Source: Megalonaias nervosa (Eukaryota > Mollusca > Bivalvia > Unionida > Unionidae). From it: 64,000 nt of DNA. The notes under the pieces were generated by a model, which was given only the letters and a program-made list of their open reading frames with translations, was not told where the DNA came from and did not search any database. The stretch is from positions 1-64,000 of the forward strand of contig JAECUM010091496.1 of NCBI GenBank assembly GCA_016617855.1, read 5' to 3'. Below, in pieces: positions 23,001-33,203 of the stretch (position 1 is its first letter; each line of letters opens with the position of its first letter). Made by a program: the position numbers and the translations under genes.

Positions 23001-23080
23001 GTTTATCATTCATTGTAGCATCGACAACGCCATCGACCACACATGAGCTGCACCATCATCGCAAAATTCTCTCTTGGCTT
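20044..23080 (-). pseudogene. Protein-primed family B DNA polymerase fused to SF1 helicase
   Basis: On the minus strand, pieces of a Polinton PolB appear in order: an N-terminal region (22615-22881), motif A as SVDMVACYPGSFLG (21764-22084), a motif B-like KKIGKFTQGG (21449-21736) and motif C as VATDSFYI (residue about 68 of the 20611-21480 frame). Without a stop the same frame continues into an SF1 helicase: Walker A GCGGSGKTT (residues 146-154), TPTHRLARK, Walker B IIIWDEIC and CGDHLQPPPF. One TAA at 20611-20613 precedes the helicase C-terminus (LGYAIRIHLTQGLTISD, YLAVSRVRK). The polymerase would copy the element from a terminal protein primer; the helicase would unwind. Several frameshifts and stops upstream of 21449 inactivate it, and the start near 23080 is approximate. 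Confidence 0.85.
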
Positions 23081-23233
23081 CAATGATACAACTGATTTAA
23101 GTTTTATTTGTTAAATCAACCAAAGCTCACCTTGGTAATTGAGGGGTTATTCTGTCGAGATCGAACCTGGCATTAGAGGGCTTAATCGCAGATAATCTCA
23201 TAAATTCCTCCATATGATAATTAAGCCAAATAT

Positions 23234-23464
23234 ATGTCTAAATTGAAGATTAATTATGTATATATAATGATTGAAGCAAATAATAAATGCAAGTGGCCCA
23301 TGATCGGTTATGCAATTCCTTGTAACAAAACTTGCGTAAATGAATTCTGTAGTTATCACATGCAAAGCGTTCGACGAGGGAGTCTAGAACCAAAACCGTG
23401 CTTGAAATGTGGTGTTGGGGTCAGAGGAGAAACACAGTTGTGTGTGCATTATGGTGGAATATAA
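23234..23464 (+). CDS. Small Cys-rich Polinton protein (zinc-binding-like)
   Basis: A 76-codon frame whose better start may be the second Met (23264). It contains CKWPMIGYAIPCNKTC, then FCSYHM, then PCLKCGVGVRG and LCVHYGG. The Cys/His pairs suggest one or two zinc ribbons. I believe similar small proteins occur in other Polintons, but I do not know a function. It is one of the few element genes still open here. It diverges from the polymerase. Confidence 0.5.
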   Translation: MSKLKINYVYIMIEANNKCKWPMIGYAIPCNKTCVNEFCSYHMQSVRRGSLEPKPCLKCGVGVRGETQLCVHYGGI

Positions 23465-23593
23465 TACAGAGAGCTGAAACGATATTATGATAAAAAATAA
23501 TTCCGATGGAGTCGAATCTCCTATTAAAAACGCCGAAGACTATCTCGCCTGATTTTCAAAATATTGATTTAGAAAAATAATATTATTATATAT

Positions 23594-23966
23594 ATGAAGC
23601 AAAATGAATATGTAACACACCCCATCATCAAGAATTATGAAGCATCTCGAGATGGTATAATCAGGAACCGTCGATTAAAAAAAAAAACGGCTTTACGATC
23701 GATCATATTGATTCAGATCAGAAAAATAATTCTTGAAATAATTTACAAGCTGTTACACAAAGTCAGAATTGCAAACTTGGTGAAACTGGTTTGCACAAAA
23801 TGGTTGGAAAGAGTGTTGTTAAGTCCTTGCATATGGATAATGGCAAAGAAATAATATTTCAATCAATGAGTGCAGCTGCTTAATATTTTGATATTCACCC
23901 GAATTCAGTACAACGTGTCGCAGATAAAATATACAAATCGACATATTAAAAAAAAATATAACCAAA
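23594..23966 (+). pseudogene. HNH/NUMOD-type endonuclease remnant
   Basis: The first frame begins YVTHPIIKNYEASRDGIIRN, typical of the N-terminus of HNH nucleases with a NUMOD4-like segment. It soon loses frame. A second frame from about 23821 reads SLHMDNGKEIIFQSMSAAA, a stop, then YFDIHPNSVQRVADKIYKS, which fits a NUMOD1 helix-turn-helix (bacterial and phage homing nucleases, giant viruses). The piece between is too short for an intact HNH core. It is likely a decayed free-standing nuclease gene carried by the Polinton. Confidence 0.5.
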
Positions 23967-24754
23967 AATAACATTTCAGTGTCTCCCTATTGTATTAGAT
24001 GCAGACACTAACAAACCCGAATTTATTTAAACTCGATTTTGGATTTTGTTATGGTTGTATGCAAAAACTTTCCGGATGAAAGGAGAAAATTCCGTCAAGC
24101 AATGTTTTATTCGCAGAGTAATTCAACAGTAGTCTCTCTAGTATTTTTTTAATATAAATTATGTTTATATATAAATAATTATATTATTTTGCTGGTTATT
24201 TGTGTTTTTCAATAAAACATTATCTTTGTTTTTCTGACTTTGTGAGGATTCTTGCCCTTTCCTTATTTTATCTCGGATAATAGTTAAGAAAAAAGAGAAA
24301 AACTAACAGAGTCTCTAAGTGAGCAATTTTTGGATTTCAAAATATCAGATAAAAAGACGTCCAGATGTAATTTAAGCAACTGAAGTGGGGAAGGGTTCCA
24401 TATAAAAGGCATTCTCTCTGAATCTCAGCCAGAACGAAAAAATATTTCTGAAGAAATATTTATTCCTGAATCAGAATCAAAATAAAAAAAATTTCTGAAT
24501 CTGAATAGAAAAATAAATGAGAATCTGAATAAAATAAACAAAAAAATACACAGTAGCGTGATGTAATCAGATTCAGATTTATTTTTATTCTGATTCAGAT
24601 TCAGATTTATTTTTTATTTTTTCTTCTGATTCAGATCCAGATTTATTCTGATTTCTGATTCAGATTTGTTTTTTATTTTTATTCTGATTCAGATTCTTTT
24701 TATTCTGCTTCTGATTTGGAAATGTTTTTATTTTAAACAAATATTTATTATATA
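23967..24754. other. Polinton noncoding stretch with inverted AGAATC-rich arms
   Basis: No gene is seen. From 24430 to 24740 the left half is rich in CTGAATCAGAATC/AATAAAAA units and the right half in the complement (GATTCAGATTTATTTTT). This forms a long imperfect palindrome with the centre near 24550. Confidence 0.6.
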
Positions 24755-25036
24755 ATGAATTCTGAAAATATTCATGCAATTATTTCTGAGATTAAAAAAA
24801 TAAATTACGAGGATATAGAATTTTCAGAACAATTGGACCCAGATAAAATCATAAATGATTTTGAAGCGCTACAGGAACGGAAATATGATGGAAGATATAT
24901 ACTAGCAGCCGAGTACAGATTCATTAAGTTATTTCAACAGGCCATGAAACAATCTCTACTTTATGTCGATGATAAGGATGTTCAAAAATTTGTTTCACTC
25001 GCAAACGCGATTGAGAAAGTTAGATCAGAGTTATGA
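24755..25036 (+). CDS. Unrecognised 93-aa Polinton protein
   Basis: An intact frame after an A/T-rich leader. It is acidic and helical in look (EIKKINYEDIEFSEQLD, then YILAAEYRFIKLFQQAM), with no Cys, signal or membrane segment. I do not recognise it. Its place between the nuclease remnant and the gypsy insertion, on the same strand as the Cys-rich gene, suggests a small accessory gene of the element. Confidence 0.45.
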   Translation: MNSENIHAIISEIKKINYEDIEFSEQLDPDKIINDFEALQERKYDGRYILAAEYRFIKLFQQAMKQSLLYVDDKDVQKFVSLANAIEKVRSEL

Positions 25037-25211
25037 CGTGAATACGAAAGAAGAAAGATTATGAGTTCACGTGTGCGACAGCTGAAGAAATTTATGTGAG
25101 ATTGTAAACTCAGTGACAAGGTCGCTACTGACGAGGTCACTGGGCGTGAAAGCGCTGTCACCAGTGACTGTGGTAGCGAAAAGTTATATACTTAAATTTA
25201 CCTGTGTATTT

Positions 25212-25305
25212 GTAAGAGCTCCGGTAGTCGTGGGGTTAAGGCGTTCGCGTACGGATACACTAGTGGAAACTCTTCACATGTTCGAGTCTCGAAAAATGTG
25301 ATAGA
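25212..25305 (+). repeat. tRNA-Ser-like sequence (possible SINE head)
   Basis: GTAGTCGTGG followed by GGTTAAGGCG matches the 5' part and D-arm of a tRNA-Ser with the A box partly deleted. About 50 bp on, TGTTCGAGTC approximates a B box. No cloverleaf with a good anticodon arm forms, so it is not a functional tRNA gene. A tRNA-derived SINE fragment at the junction between Polinton and truncated LTR is the likely explanation. Confidence 0.35.
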
Positions 25306-25336
25306 CATATAGTCTTACATTCGGCGACAGATCTAG

Positions 25337-25651
25337 TTCCTGAGCTTGGTTCTGAATTCGTAAACACTAAGTGAAAATGATTGGTCATTACCAAGGTCAT
25401 GTTCAGCCCACGTGTTAGCTCTGTTGTAAACAGCTTTTATTAAAATTCATTTCCAGTGTGGGGATCAATGATTCTTAGTTAGAGCTATTCTAGCCTAAGT
25501 GATCATTGACTGTAGTGAGTGACCATGTGACCCATCACGCAGGTCTGAAATGGGTTTTGTAGTTGGATTTAATTCTCATTCTCAGTGTTTCTGAGTCAGT
25601 TGTAAATAATACCTTGAGGCTGAAAGGTATTCTTGTTGTTGCCATTTGAAT

Positions 25652-25709
<58 letters not shown>

Positions 25710-26106
25710 CAAATAATTTATTCCTCCTGGAAAATACTCTTCTTCATCGTAATTTTTGGATAAAGACATTTACAAAAATTATTCGGAATTCTAAAGTCGG
25801 AATTATATTTTTTTGACTCAACAAGGAACTGTTGACACATCAGCCCAAAACAGGTTATAGATGACGTCATCCCTTCCATATTGGAATTTCATCGAGATTC
25901 GAACTTGGATTCAATTAGAACTGTTTAGTGATAGGACTTATATTTTTAAATTCTACGATTAAGTTTTGGATTATATTCACAAACCGTAAGTCCTTTTTGA
26001 TAGTTTTATATTGTTTTCTAGGGAAATAAATTATTTTGTTAAATTTACAAAGCTTGTTGACTTCACTCTTTTTCTTTTTACTTTGTACGAGCCTAGTCAC
26101 GTAACG
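25337..26106 (+). repeat. Upstream LTR (5'-truncated)
   Basis: From TTCCTGAGCTTGGTTCTG to CACGTAACG it is close to the reverse complement of the solo LTR at 35571-36473 over its whole length, but it lacks the first ~170 bp and the TGTTACG start. A pure T run of about 50 (25655-25704) has expanded inside it. The sequence just after its end (CTGAGGTCTCGTCCTTGGGA) is a decayed primer-binding-site region. Confidence 0.8.
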
Positions 26107-26269
26107 AAAGAAAACTGAGGTCTCGTCCTTGGGATATATGAATTTTGGCTAAAATATTTCAGAAAAATGTTTTTTGAAATTTAAACTCCCCTAGTTTTCA
26201 GAATATTTTAAATCCCAAGTACTATTCCATATTTTATTTGAAATTTTTAGTGGAATCAACAGGCTTTTT

Positions 26270-27180
26270 TTTCATAATATCATCAAAAGTAGAGAATCTT
26301 TTGAATTTTTCCCAGAAGTGGTTGGAAATTTTAAAAATGGAAGTCCGGCTAAAAACGTTGGAATTAGAGATAAGACAGGTTCAGTTTCAGATAGAAAAGA
26401 TATAAATGGAAAGAGAAAGGGAAGTAAGACAGATGCAATTTGAGAAAGAAAAAGCAGATAGGATAATGCAAATGCAAATGCAAAGAGAAAATGGATAAAG
26501 GGAATTTCAAACTCGGTTAAAAGAATTAGAGCTGGCAAAAGAAAAACACTCCCCTACTTTTGATGTTTTCAAAGATATAGTTATATAAGTTAGTACCCCC
26601 TTTACTGGAAAAAGAAGTAGACAGCTATTTTCTTTATTTTGAAAAAATTGCTGAAAATTTGAAGTGACCAAGGGGGTACTCGACTTTATTATTACAATGT
26701 GTACTTACTGATAGAGCACGTGATATTTACATTTTACTGTTACTACAGCAAAGTTCTGACTATGATGTGGTTAAAGACTGTATCTTAAAGGGTTTTGCGT
26801 TAGTTCCTGAGGCTTATCGGCAAAAATTCAGTAGTTCTAGAAAATCAACTGACCATAAGTATGTCGAATTTGCAAGAGAAAAAGCACAACAATTTGATAG
26901 GTGGTGCTCCTCTAGAAAGGTTAACAAAGATTAATAAAAGTCTCAGACAACTCATGCTGGTTGAAGAGTTTAGGAACTGTATCCATAGTGACGATAGGAT
27001 GTGTCTTTATGAGCAGAAGATCGAGACCATGGAAAATGCTGCTCGTGCTGCTGACGAGTACTCATTAGCTAATAAAGTTCCTGTTGTAAGCAAGTCATTC
27101 ACTCAGCAGTCTACTGGTAAAAAGGTATTTCAGCCTAAAATGACTCCTTCTAAAACTCAGTCTGGCACACCATTTTAGAA
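26270..27180 (+). pseudogene. Gag remnant of nested gypsy
   Basis: Broken frames carry a charged Glu/Arg-rich N-terminus (about 26335-26560), then text parallel to the Gag of the 57-60 kb element: VKDC-like and ALVPEAYRQKF-like segments, then LMLVEEFRNCIHSDDRM. Stops and frameshifts are frequent. The zinc knuckle near 27230 is out of frame. Confidence 0.75.
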
Positions 27181-27446
27181 TCAAGCTTATGATAAGCTTG
27201 ATTCAAAATCTTTGTCTCTTCCTATTGTACCTATTGCAAGAGAAAGGACACGTTATTTCTGATTGCTTCAAATTAAAATATAAGCATCATAATCAAGATA
27301 GACCTATCCCAAATGCTCTTATTTCTAAGAGGTCAAGGTCATGGTCATGTATTAAAAGGAATACATTCGTTGGGTATCAAAAACCTCAGTCTGATTTTAT
27401 TATGGAGAATTATGCACCGTTCATATGAAAGGATTCTATATCACTC

Positions 27447-28760
27447 TTGGGTGATTTGGCCAATCCTATCCCTATTAAAATTTTAAGGGAAACAGGAGCT
27501 TCTCGGAGTCTTTTATTATCAGGTACTTTGTCGTTTTCTGAGAAGTCTTCTTCCAATGAGAGTGCTCTCATTCAGGGAGTGGAGTGCGGCTTTGTTAATG
27601 CTCCTCTCCATTCTGTTAATTTGTCATCAGACTTAGTTTCAGGACCTGTGACAGTCGCTATAGTGTATACTTTACCCCTTGAGGGCATACATTTGTTACT
27701 AGGCAACGACCTAGCTTGAGACAAGGTTGTGGTTAATCCACTTGTAACTGACAAGCCTTGTTTGGATCAGAAAATTGATCCTATTGAAAAAGAATACCCT
27801 GATTTATACCCAGCTTGTGCAGTTACTAGAGCTATGGGAAAGAAAGCTCTTGAGAAAGATTTTGATAAGGAAAGTATTCCTTTAGCTGACATATGTATTG
27901 GTCAGGCTTTTGATGGGGTCACTTTCACTCCTTGTTTGCATCAATCAAAAGGTATTGATCACAGTGATCCTCTTGTAACTACTCATTCTCTTTGTTCTAA
28001 TCAGGGCAACAAACGACAATCACTTGTCGTCGAACAGGAAAATGATCCTGAGATCTCATGTCTGTTTCAGAGGCCCATTAGTGAAACTTAAGCCACTGAA
28101 GTACCTGTCTGTTATTTCATTAAAAATGGAATTCTTATGAGAAAATGGAGACCTCCCGAGATACCTGCTGGTGACGAGTGGTCAATGAACTATCAGATTG
28201 TAGTTCCAAAATCTTACAGACAGGAAATACTTACTTTGGCCCATGAAACTCCTCTGTCTGGTCGTTTCGGGATAAAAAAAACTTGTCACAAAATCTTACT
28301 CACTTTTATTGGCCAAAAATCAAAAGTGATGTTTGTAAATTCTGTAGATCATGTCATACTTGTCGAATGGTAGAAAAACCCAATCAGAAGACACGTAAGG
28401 CTCATCTGCAACCTATTCCTGCATTTGACGAACCATTTAGCAGAATTATGGTTGGCCTCTTACCTAAGACCAAGTCAGGCAACCAATATTTGTTGACCAT
28501 TATGTGAGCGTCAACAAGATTCCCAGAGGCAATTCCTTTGAGGAATATTAAAACCAAAACCTTAGTAGAAGCTTTGATAAAGTTTGTTTTACTTAATCTG
28601 GCCTTCCCAAATCCGTTCAATCAGGTCAAAGGTCAAATTTTCTGTCTGGAATTTTCCAGCTTGTTAAGCTTGAATTTGGCACTCAGCAATTCAAGTCAAA
28701 AGTGAAACTATGGTTACACAAAACTTTAATCGAGACATCATTTGAGTCCTGTAATAGAGT
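27447..28760 (+). pseudogene. Protease and integrase remnants of nested gypsy
   Basis: 27447-27719 holds GDLANPIPIKILRETGAS, in which the aspartic protease motif has E in place of the active-site D. 28137-28500 holds the HHCC zinc-binding region and PIPAFDEPFSRIMV, start of an integrase core. Beyond 28500 only traces remain. Integrase precedes reverse transcriptase, as in the other copies. Confidence 0.75.
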
Positions 28761-29028
28761 TCATTCTCTCTTGCTCATTCTTCATAATTTTCTTCAAATT
28801 AGATTTTACGGCCCTTACAAAGTAAAGAAGAAAATGAATAAATTAAATTATAGTCTTAGTACTCTGATGTAAATAAATTAATGGTGTACCAGTATATTGA
28901 AAGAGATAGCCAAGTAAGTCATACAATTAATTTTTGTTGTACCTGTTCCACAAACTGATTTTTTAAGTGAAGAAATTCAATTCCACACTGTTGATCTTGG
29001 AGCAACAAATCTTCGGAATTCGGAAACT

Positions 29029-30415
29029 ATGACAAATCTGGACCAGAAACTTTTACATTTGCAACAACAAGAAAAGAATGAACGTAAACAGCTATTATTC
29101 GAATATGAGCACTTGTTTCCGGATATTCCTACGAGGAGAAACAAAATTTTTCATGACGTTGAAATTGTAGATTCAGAACCTGTGAAACAACACCCATACA
29201 GGATGAACCCTCTCAAACAGGAATAATGGAAAAAGGAAATTCAGTAATTGCTGAAGAACGATTTCATAGAGCCCAATAAAAGTGATTGTTGTTCCGAAAC
29301 AGGATAAAACTTTCCGTATGTGCACTGATTATAGGAAGGTGAACAGTGTGACATAAACAGATTCATTTCCATTACCAAGCAGCGATGATTGTATTCAAAA
29401 AATTGGAAATGCCAAGTATGTCACCAAATTTGACCTTCTGAAAGGATTTTGGGCAATTCCACTAACGGAAAGAGCGAAAGAAATATCGGCATTTGTGACT
29501 CCAGATGGACTCTATCAATACAAAGTAATGCTGTTCGGGATGAAGGGTTCCCCAAGTACTTTTCAGTGCTTGATGAATATGATTACCTCTGGTCTAGATA
29601 ATTGTGATGCTTACATCAATGATGTCATCATCTACAACGACACCTGGAAAGAACATCTAGCCACGATTCGAAAATTCTTTGAAAGACTCACTGATGCAAA
29701 TTTGAGAATCAGTTTATCTAAAAGTGAGTTTTGCCGTGCTTGTGTAACTTTTCTAGGACATATTGTGGGACATGGTCAAGTTAAACTTACAGATACGAAA
29801 GTTAAGACTATCTCTGATTTCCCTGTGCCTGTTAGTAAAAAGCAACTGATGCGATTTTTGGGTATGGCCGGATACTATCGAAAGTTTTGCTCCAATTTTT
29901 CTAACATTGCTGAACCATTGACAAATTTGTTAAGTAAGAAAAAGAAGTTTCTTTGGACTGAAAAACGTCAGGAAGCTTTTGATAGATTAAAAGCCATACT
30001 CAAAAGTGCGCCGGTTCTTACAGCTCCAAATTTCAATCAGGCTTTTAAAGTATCTGTGGATGCAAGTGATGTTGGAGTTGGAGCAGTATTGATTGAAGAA
30101 GATTGAAATGGTATTGATCACCCAGTGTTCTATTTCTCTAAGAAATTAAAAAAGCACCAAAGAAATTTACTCAGCAATCGAGAAGGAATGTTTGGCTTTA
30201 ATATTGGCATAGCAGCATTTTGAAGTTTACATTAGTTCAGCTCCTTCTCCGGTTGTTGTGTTTAGTGATCATAACCCCCTTACTTTCTCCGACAAGATGA
30301 AAACTAAAAATCAAAGATTATTAAGGTAGAGTTTGTTTTTGCAAGAATATAATTTTAACATCAGGCTCATCAAAGGATAGGAGAATTTGATTGCAGATGC
30401 ACTTTCCCGTATATA
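29029..30415 (+). pseudogene. Reverse transcriptase and RNase H of nested gypsy
   Basis: The frame at 29029-29226 is the RT leader (YEHLFPDIPTRRNKI). After stops, 29495-30106 covers PDGLYQYKVMLFGMKGSPS, an active-site box changed to YINDV (normally YIDD), FLGHIVGHG and the start of RNase H (VSVDASDVGVGAVL). RNase H text continues in broken frames to about 30415. The active-site substitution alone would inactivate it. Confidence 0.85.
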
Positions 30416-30551
30416 GAAATATTATTTCATGTACACTTTATATAATTCATAAGAATTTTCTTATGTAATTTTATTTTAGCTTATATATAATTTACATATG
30501 ATTAAAAGAAAGCTTTATTATATAAATCGTTCTTTTTCTTTATTGGGGAAG

Positions 30552-31484
30552 TGTTACGTATATGTAATTAAAATGCTTGTGTGTTAGTTTTAAAATTCTT
30601 TTTTATTTTAATTTTGTTTCATTATATTTTATTGGAATGATTATTTTCACGGGATTCGATATTTTTTTCAAGTAAATTCTGTTTATTTAGAACATTAAAC
30701 CTATTTAAAAAGCATCATTTTTAGCTCACTCTGGCACACAGTTTTTGTAAACATCGAGTGATAACGATTGGCTATTTCCAAGGTCATTTCGGCCCGCGTG
30801 TTAACTGGATTGTAAACAGCCTTTCTATTTTATATATTTTCAGTGAAAATTTCGGTTCTTAGATAGGGCTATTCTTGCATACGTGATAAATGGCATTTTA
30901 TTTGATTGCGATGTTCAAATTAGTAAATCACGTAACCTATCACGTGGAATACCATGAGATGTAAAATCAAGGCTTGAAACAGCTATTTTTCTACTAGACT
31001 GGGTGAGAGTCGTTCTTAACACCTTGAGGAAAGACGATGTTTCTAACTGTTGTTGTAAGTTTGAATTTCATTTGTTTTTGGAATTTAATAATTTGTTCTC
31101 TAGGAAACTAAGCAAGTGTACTTTTTATAAAAAGTTCTGGGAGAAAGAAATTCAGTGGAAATTTATTCTGGAGTTATACGGAAACATAAACTGTGATTCA
31201 ACGGAGGATCTGTTACCACCAGTACAACGGTCTCATCTGACGTGATCGCCTCCATATTGGAATTTCATCGAGATTCGAACCTGGATTTTTATTAGAACTG
31301 TTTAGCGATAGGACTTGTATTTTTCAATCTTAGCATTAAATTTTGGATTATATTTACAAACCGTAAGTATTATTTCCAATGTTTACATTGTTTTCTAGGG
31401 AAATAAATTATTTTGTTAAAATATAAAAAGCTTGTTGACTTCACTCTTTTCTCTTGTTATGTTTGTACGAGCCTTCACGTAAGA
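30552..31484 (+). repeat. Downstream LTR of nested gypsy
   Basis: Starts TGTTACGTATATG just after a polypurine-like ATTGGGGAAG and ends TTCACGTAAGA, one base off the family terminus. It contains the AATAAATTATTTTG and AAGCTTGTTGACTTCACTC signatures. Its middle is only loosely similar to the upstream LTR. Confidence 0.8.
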
Positions 31485-32727
31485 GAGTATAACAGCTATT
31501 GCTCTGTATTCAGCAATAGCTCCTCTTGCCACACGAGCTCGAAAGTGTATATGAACGAAAGATTGCCTAACTAAATCCAAATGTTCCAGGGAAAAATAAT
31601 AGATCGGATACAGCGTTGTAAAGTCTAGTTGTGATATTTGCAGACCAGAATCAATATTTTTATCACGTCCCATGAAAGTTATCAGACGATGATATGCACG
31701 CGCTACCAGATTATTTTCAAAATTTAAAAATATATCTTCGGATTATTCTTGATGTCCATTTAGTATCAGTGAAACTTCAGTAACACCAAGTTTGTCAAAT
31801 ATCTGCCATGTGAACATACCATTAATGTTACTTTGAACACTATCTGTGGTCATCGTCAAACATGATAATGTTCATTTACCACCTGAGTCCATAAAAGAGA
31901 GTAACCGTTGTTCTTCAGGGAGTGATGGTGTTATTATTGGCATCCGCAATGAAAGTTTTGCCAGTATTACTTTACAAGTTTCACCGATGGTGCGCCAGAT
32001 TGCATCATTGTTGGTAGCCTTTCGTACGAGTACAACTGTATGCTTGGCTCTGAAAATAACCTTTCTGACATTTCTGCAAAATCCAAAGATATGTGACAGT
32101 GGAATTATACACGAAAATGTTCTTCTTCCATCTTTCAGCATTGATCGACGTGATGTGAATCCTAAATTGAATTCAGGATTAGCACTATGAACCACCTGCA
32201 ACACATCAGCGTCAGCGTTGTCAGAGAAGTTTCTTGGTCTTCTTACATTATACGGTCTGTTGTCAGGGCGGTCTGAAGTATCCTTTACAAACATCATTGA
32301 CGGACCAGCTGATCTTGAATAATCATCGCTGTATCTTGCAAGGCCAAGTATCGTTGTGGCAACGTCGACGTCTTTCTGAATTGATTCAATATTTCTTCCG
32401 TCAATCATGTATATGGCGCTGTCGAACAACACCATAATGCCATTATTAAAAAACCGGCTCTAACATCAGCTCCATATTCAGTATCATCTTTTCTTAAAAT
32501 TCCACCTTGTACTTCAATAAATGCTTCAGCGGGTAAGAAATACCTACTTGTATCCTGAACTTGCAGCTCAATTCTTCCACGCTGATTTGCTGTCGCGCGT
32601 CATAAGAATAATATTGATAATCATGTATCGATTCATCTTTGAGAATTGGTGCGTCCATGTCAAGCGCGGGATCAGATACACGCTTGAACATTTTATTATA
32701 TTTGTTATCGTCTAACACGAAGACCAC
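31485..32727 (-). pseudogene. Polinton major capsid protein (double jelly-roll)
   Basis: Minus-strand pieces in order: 32494-32727 (KMFKRVSDPALDMDAPIL, then a frame change in a beta-strand region), 31872-32435 (MVLFDSAIYMIDGRNIES, then HSANPEFNLGF and KHTVVLVRKATNN) and 31416-31673 (MGRDKNIDSGLQISQLDF, YPIYYFSLEHL, RVARGAIAEYRAIAVI). This is the arrangement of the Polinton hexon-like capsid protein, usually about 600 residues or more; about 410 residues are represented. One or more frameshifts lie near 32440-32494, and a stop lies between the second and third pieces. The C-terminal end is cut by the gypsy LTR. Confidence 0.75.
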
Positions 32728-32748
32728 TTCCTGCTATCAGACTAGCAG

Positions 32749-33165
32749 TTATATTTTTTTCTTTTTCTGATGGGGTACACCAGCCAACTCTGCCAGGTTT
32801 TGATTTGTAGCTTGATTTATTATTTTACTAACATTTGCAGGCATAACTCCTGTGCTGGGTAATTTTACTGGCTGAGGTTTTATTGGCTGAGGTTTTCGTC
32901 GTATTAATCGTGCTAGTCTAATCTTGATTGCCGAGAATGCCTTATCGGCAACATCACCAACAGCACCAATACCTTTATCACAAACAACATCAATAGCTTT
33001 CATTCCCAGTTGCTTTGCAATCGATATTGCTTTTGGAGCTATCCTTCTGAATAGACCCTAAACAACATCACCGAGTCCATCCCCGTACAACGCTTTATAT
33101 GTAGGTAATCGTGAATTTATCACCCTGACAATGATCTGTCCACAGTGAACATTATGTATAATCAT
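32749..33165 (-). pseudogene. Basic virion protein of the Polinton (adenovirus pX-like, tentative)
   Basis: An ATG at 33165 opens a frame of about 138 codons with one internal TAG near 33060. Before it lies a segment with RLPTYKALYGDGLGDV; after it come GLFRRIAPKAIS, a Gly/Ala helix and a basic tail RLIRRKPQPIKPQPVKLP. Small basic proteins next to the capsid gene are known in Polintons and adintoviruses and are compared with adenovirus core protein X. I propose that role from position and composition only. Confidence 0.5.
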
Positions 33166-33203
33166 CTTATTTTCTTGTCACTGATCTAACTGTATACCCT
33201 TAA

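Larger units (their letters stand above)
25337..31484 (+). mobile_element. Gypsy (Gmr1-like) retrotransposon nested in the Polinton, decayed
   Basis: A plus-strand element has a 5'-truncated upstream LTR (25337-26106), a decayed interior and a downstream LTR (30552-31484). The interior order is gag (about 26270-27180), protease (27447-27719), integrase (28100-28760), then reverse transcriptase and RNase H (29029-30415). Every gene has stops or frameshifts. It entered the 3' end of the major capsid gene, whose frame runs straight into the LTR at 31484. The two LTRs are much more different from each other than expected for a single insertion. Confidence 0.85.

Noticed and set aside
25218..25300. 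Functional tRNA-Ser gene
   Set aside because: The D-arm is incomplete, no anticodon stem is visible and the acceptor ends do not pair; kept only as a tRNA-like repeat.
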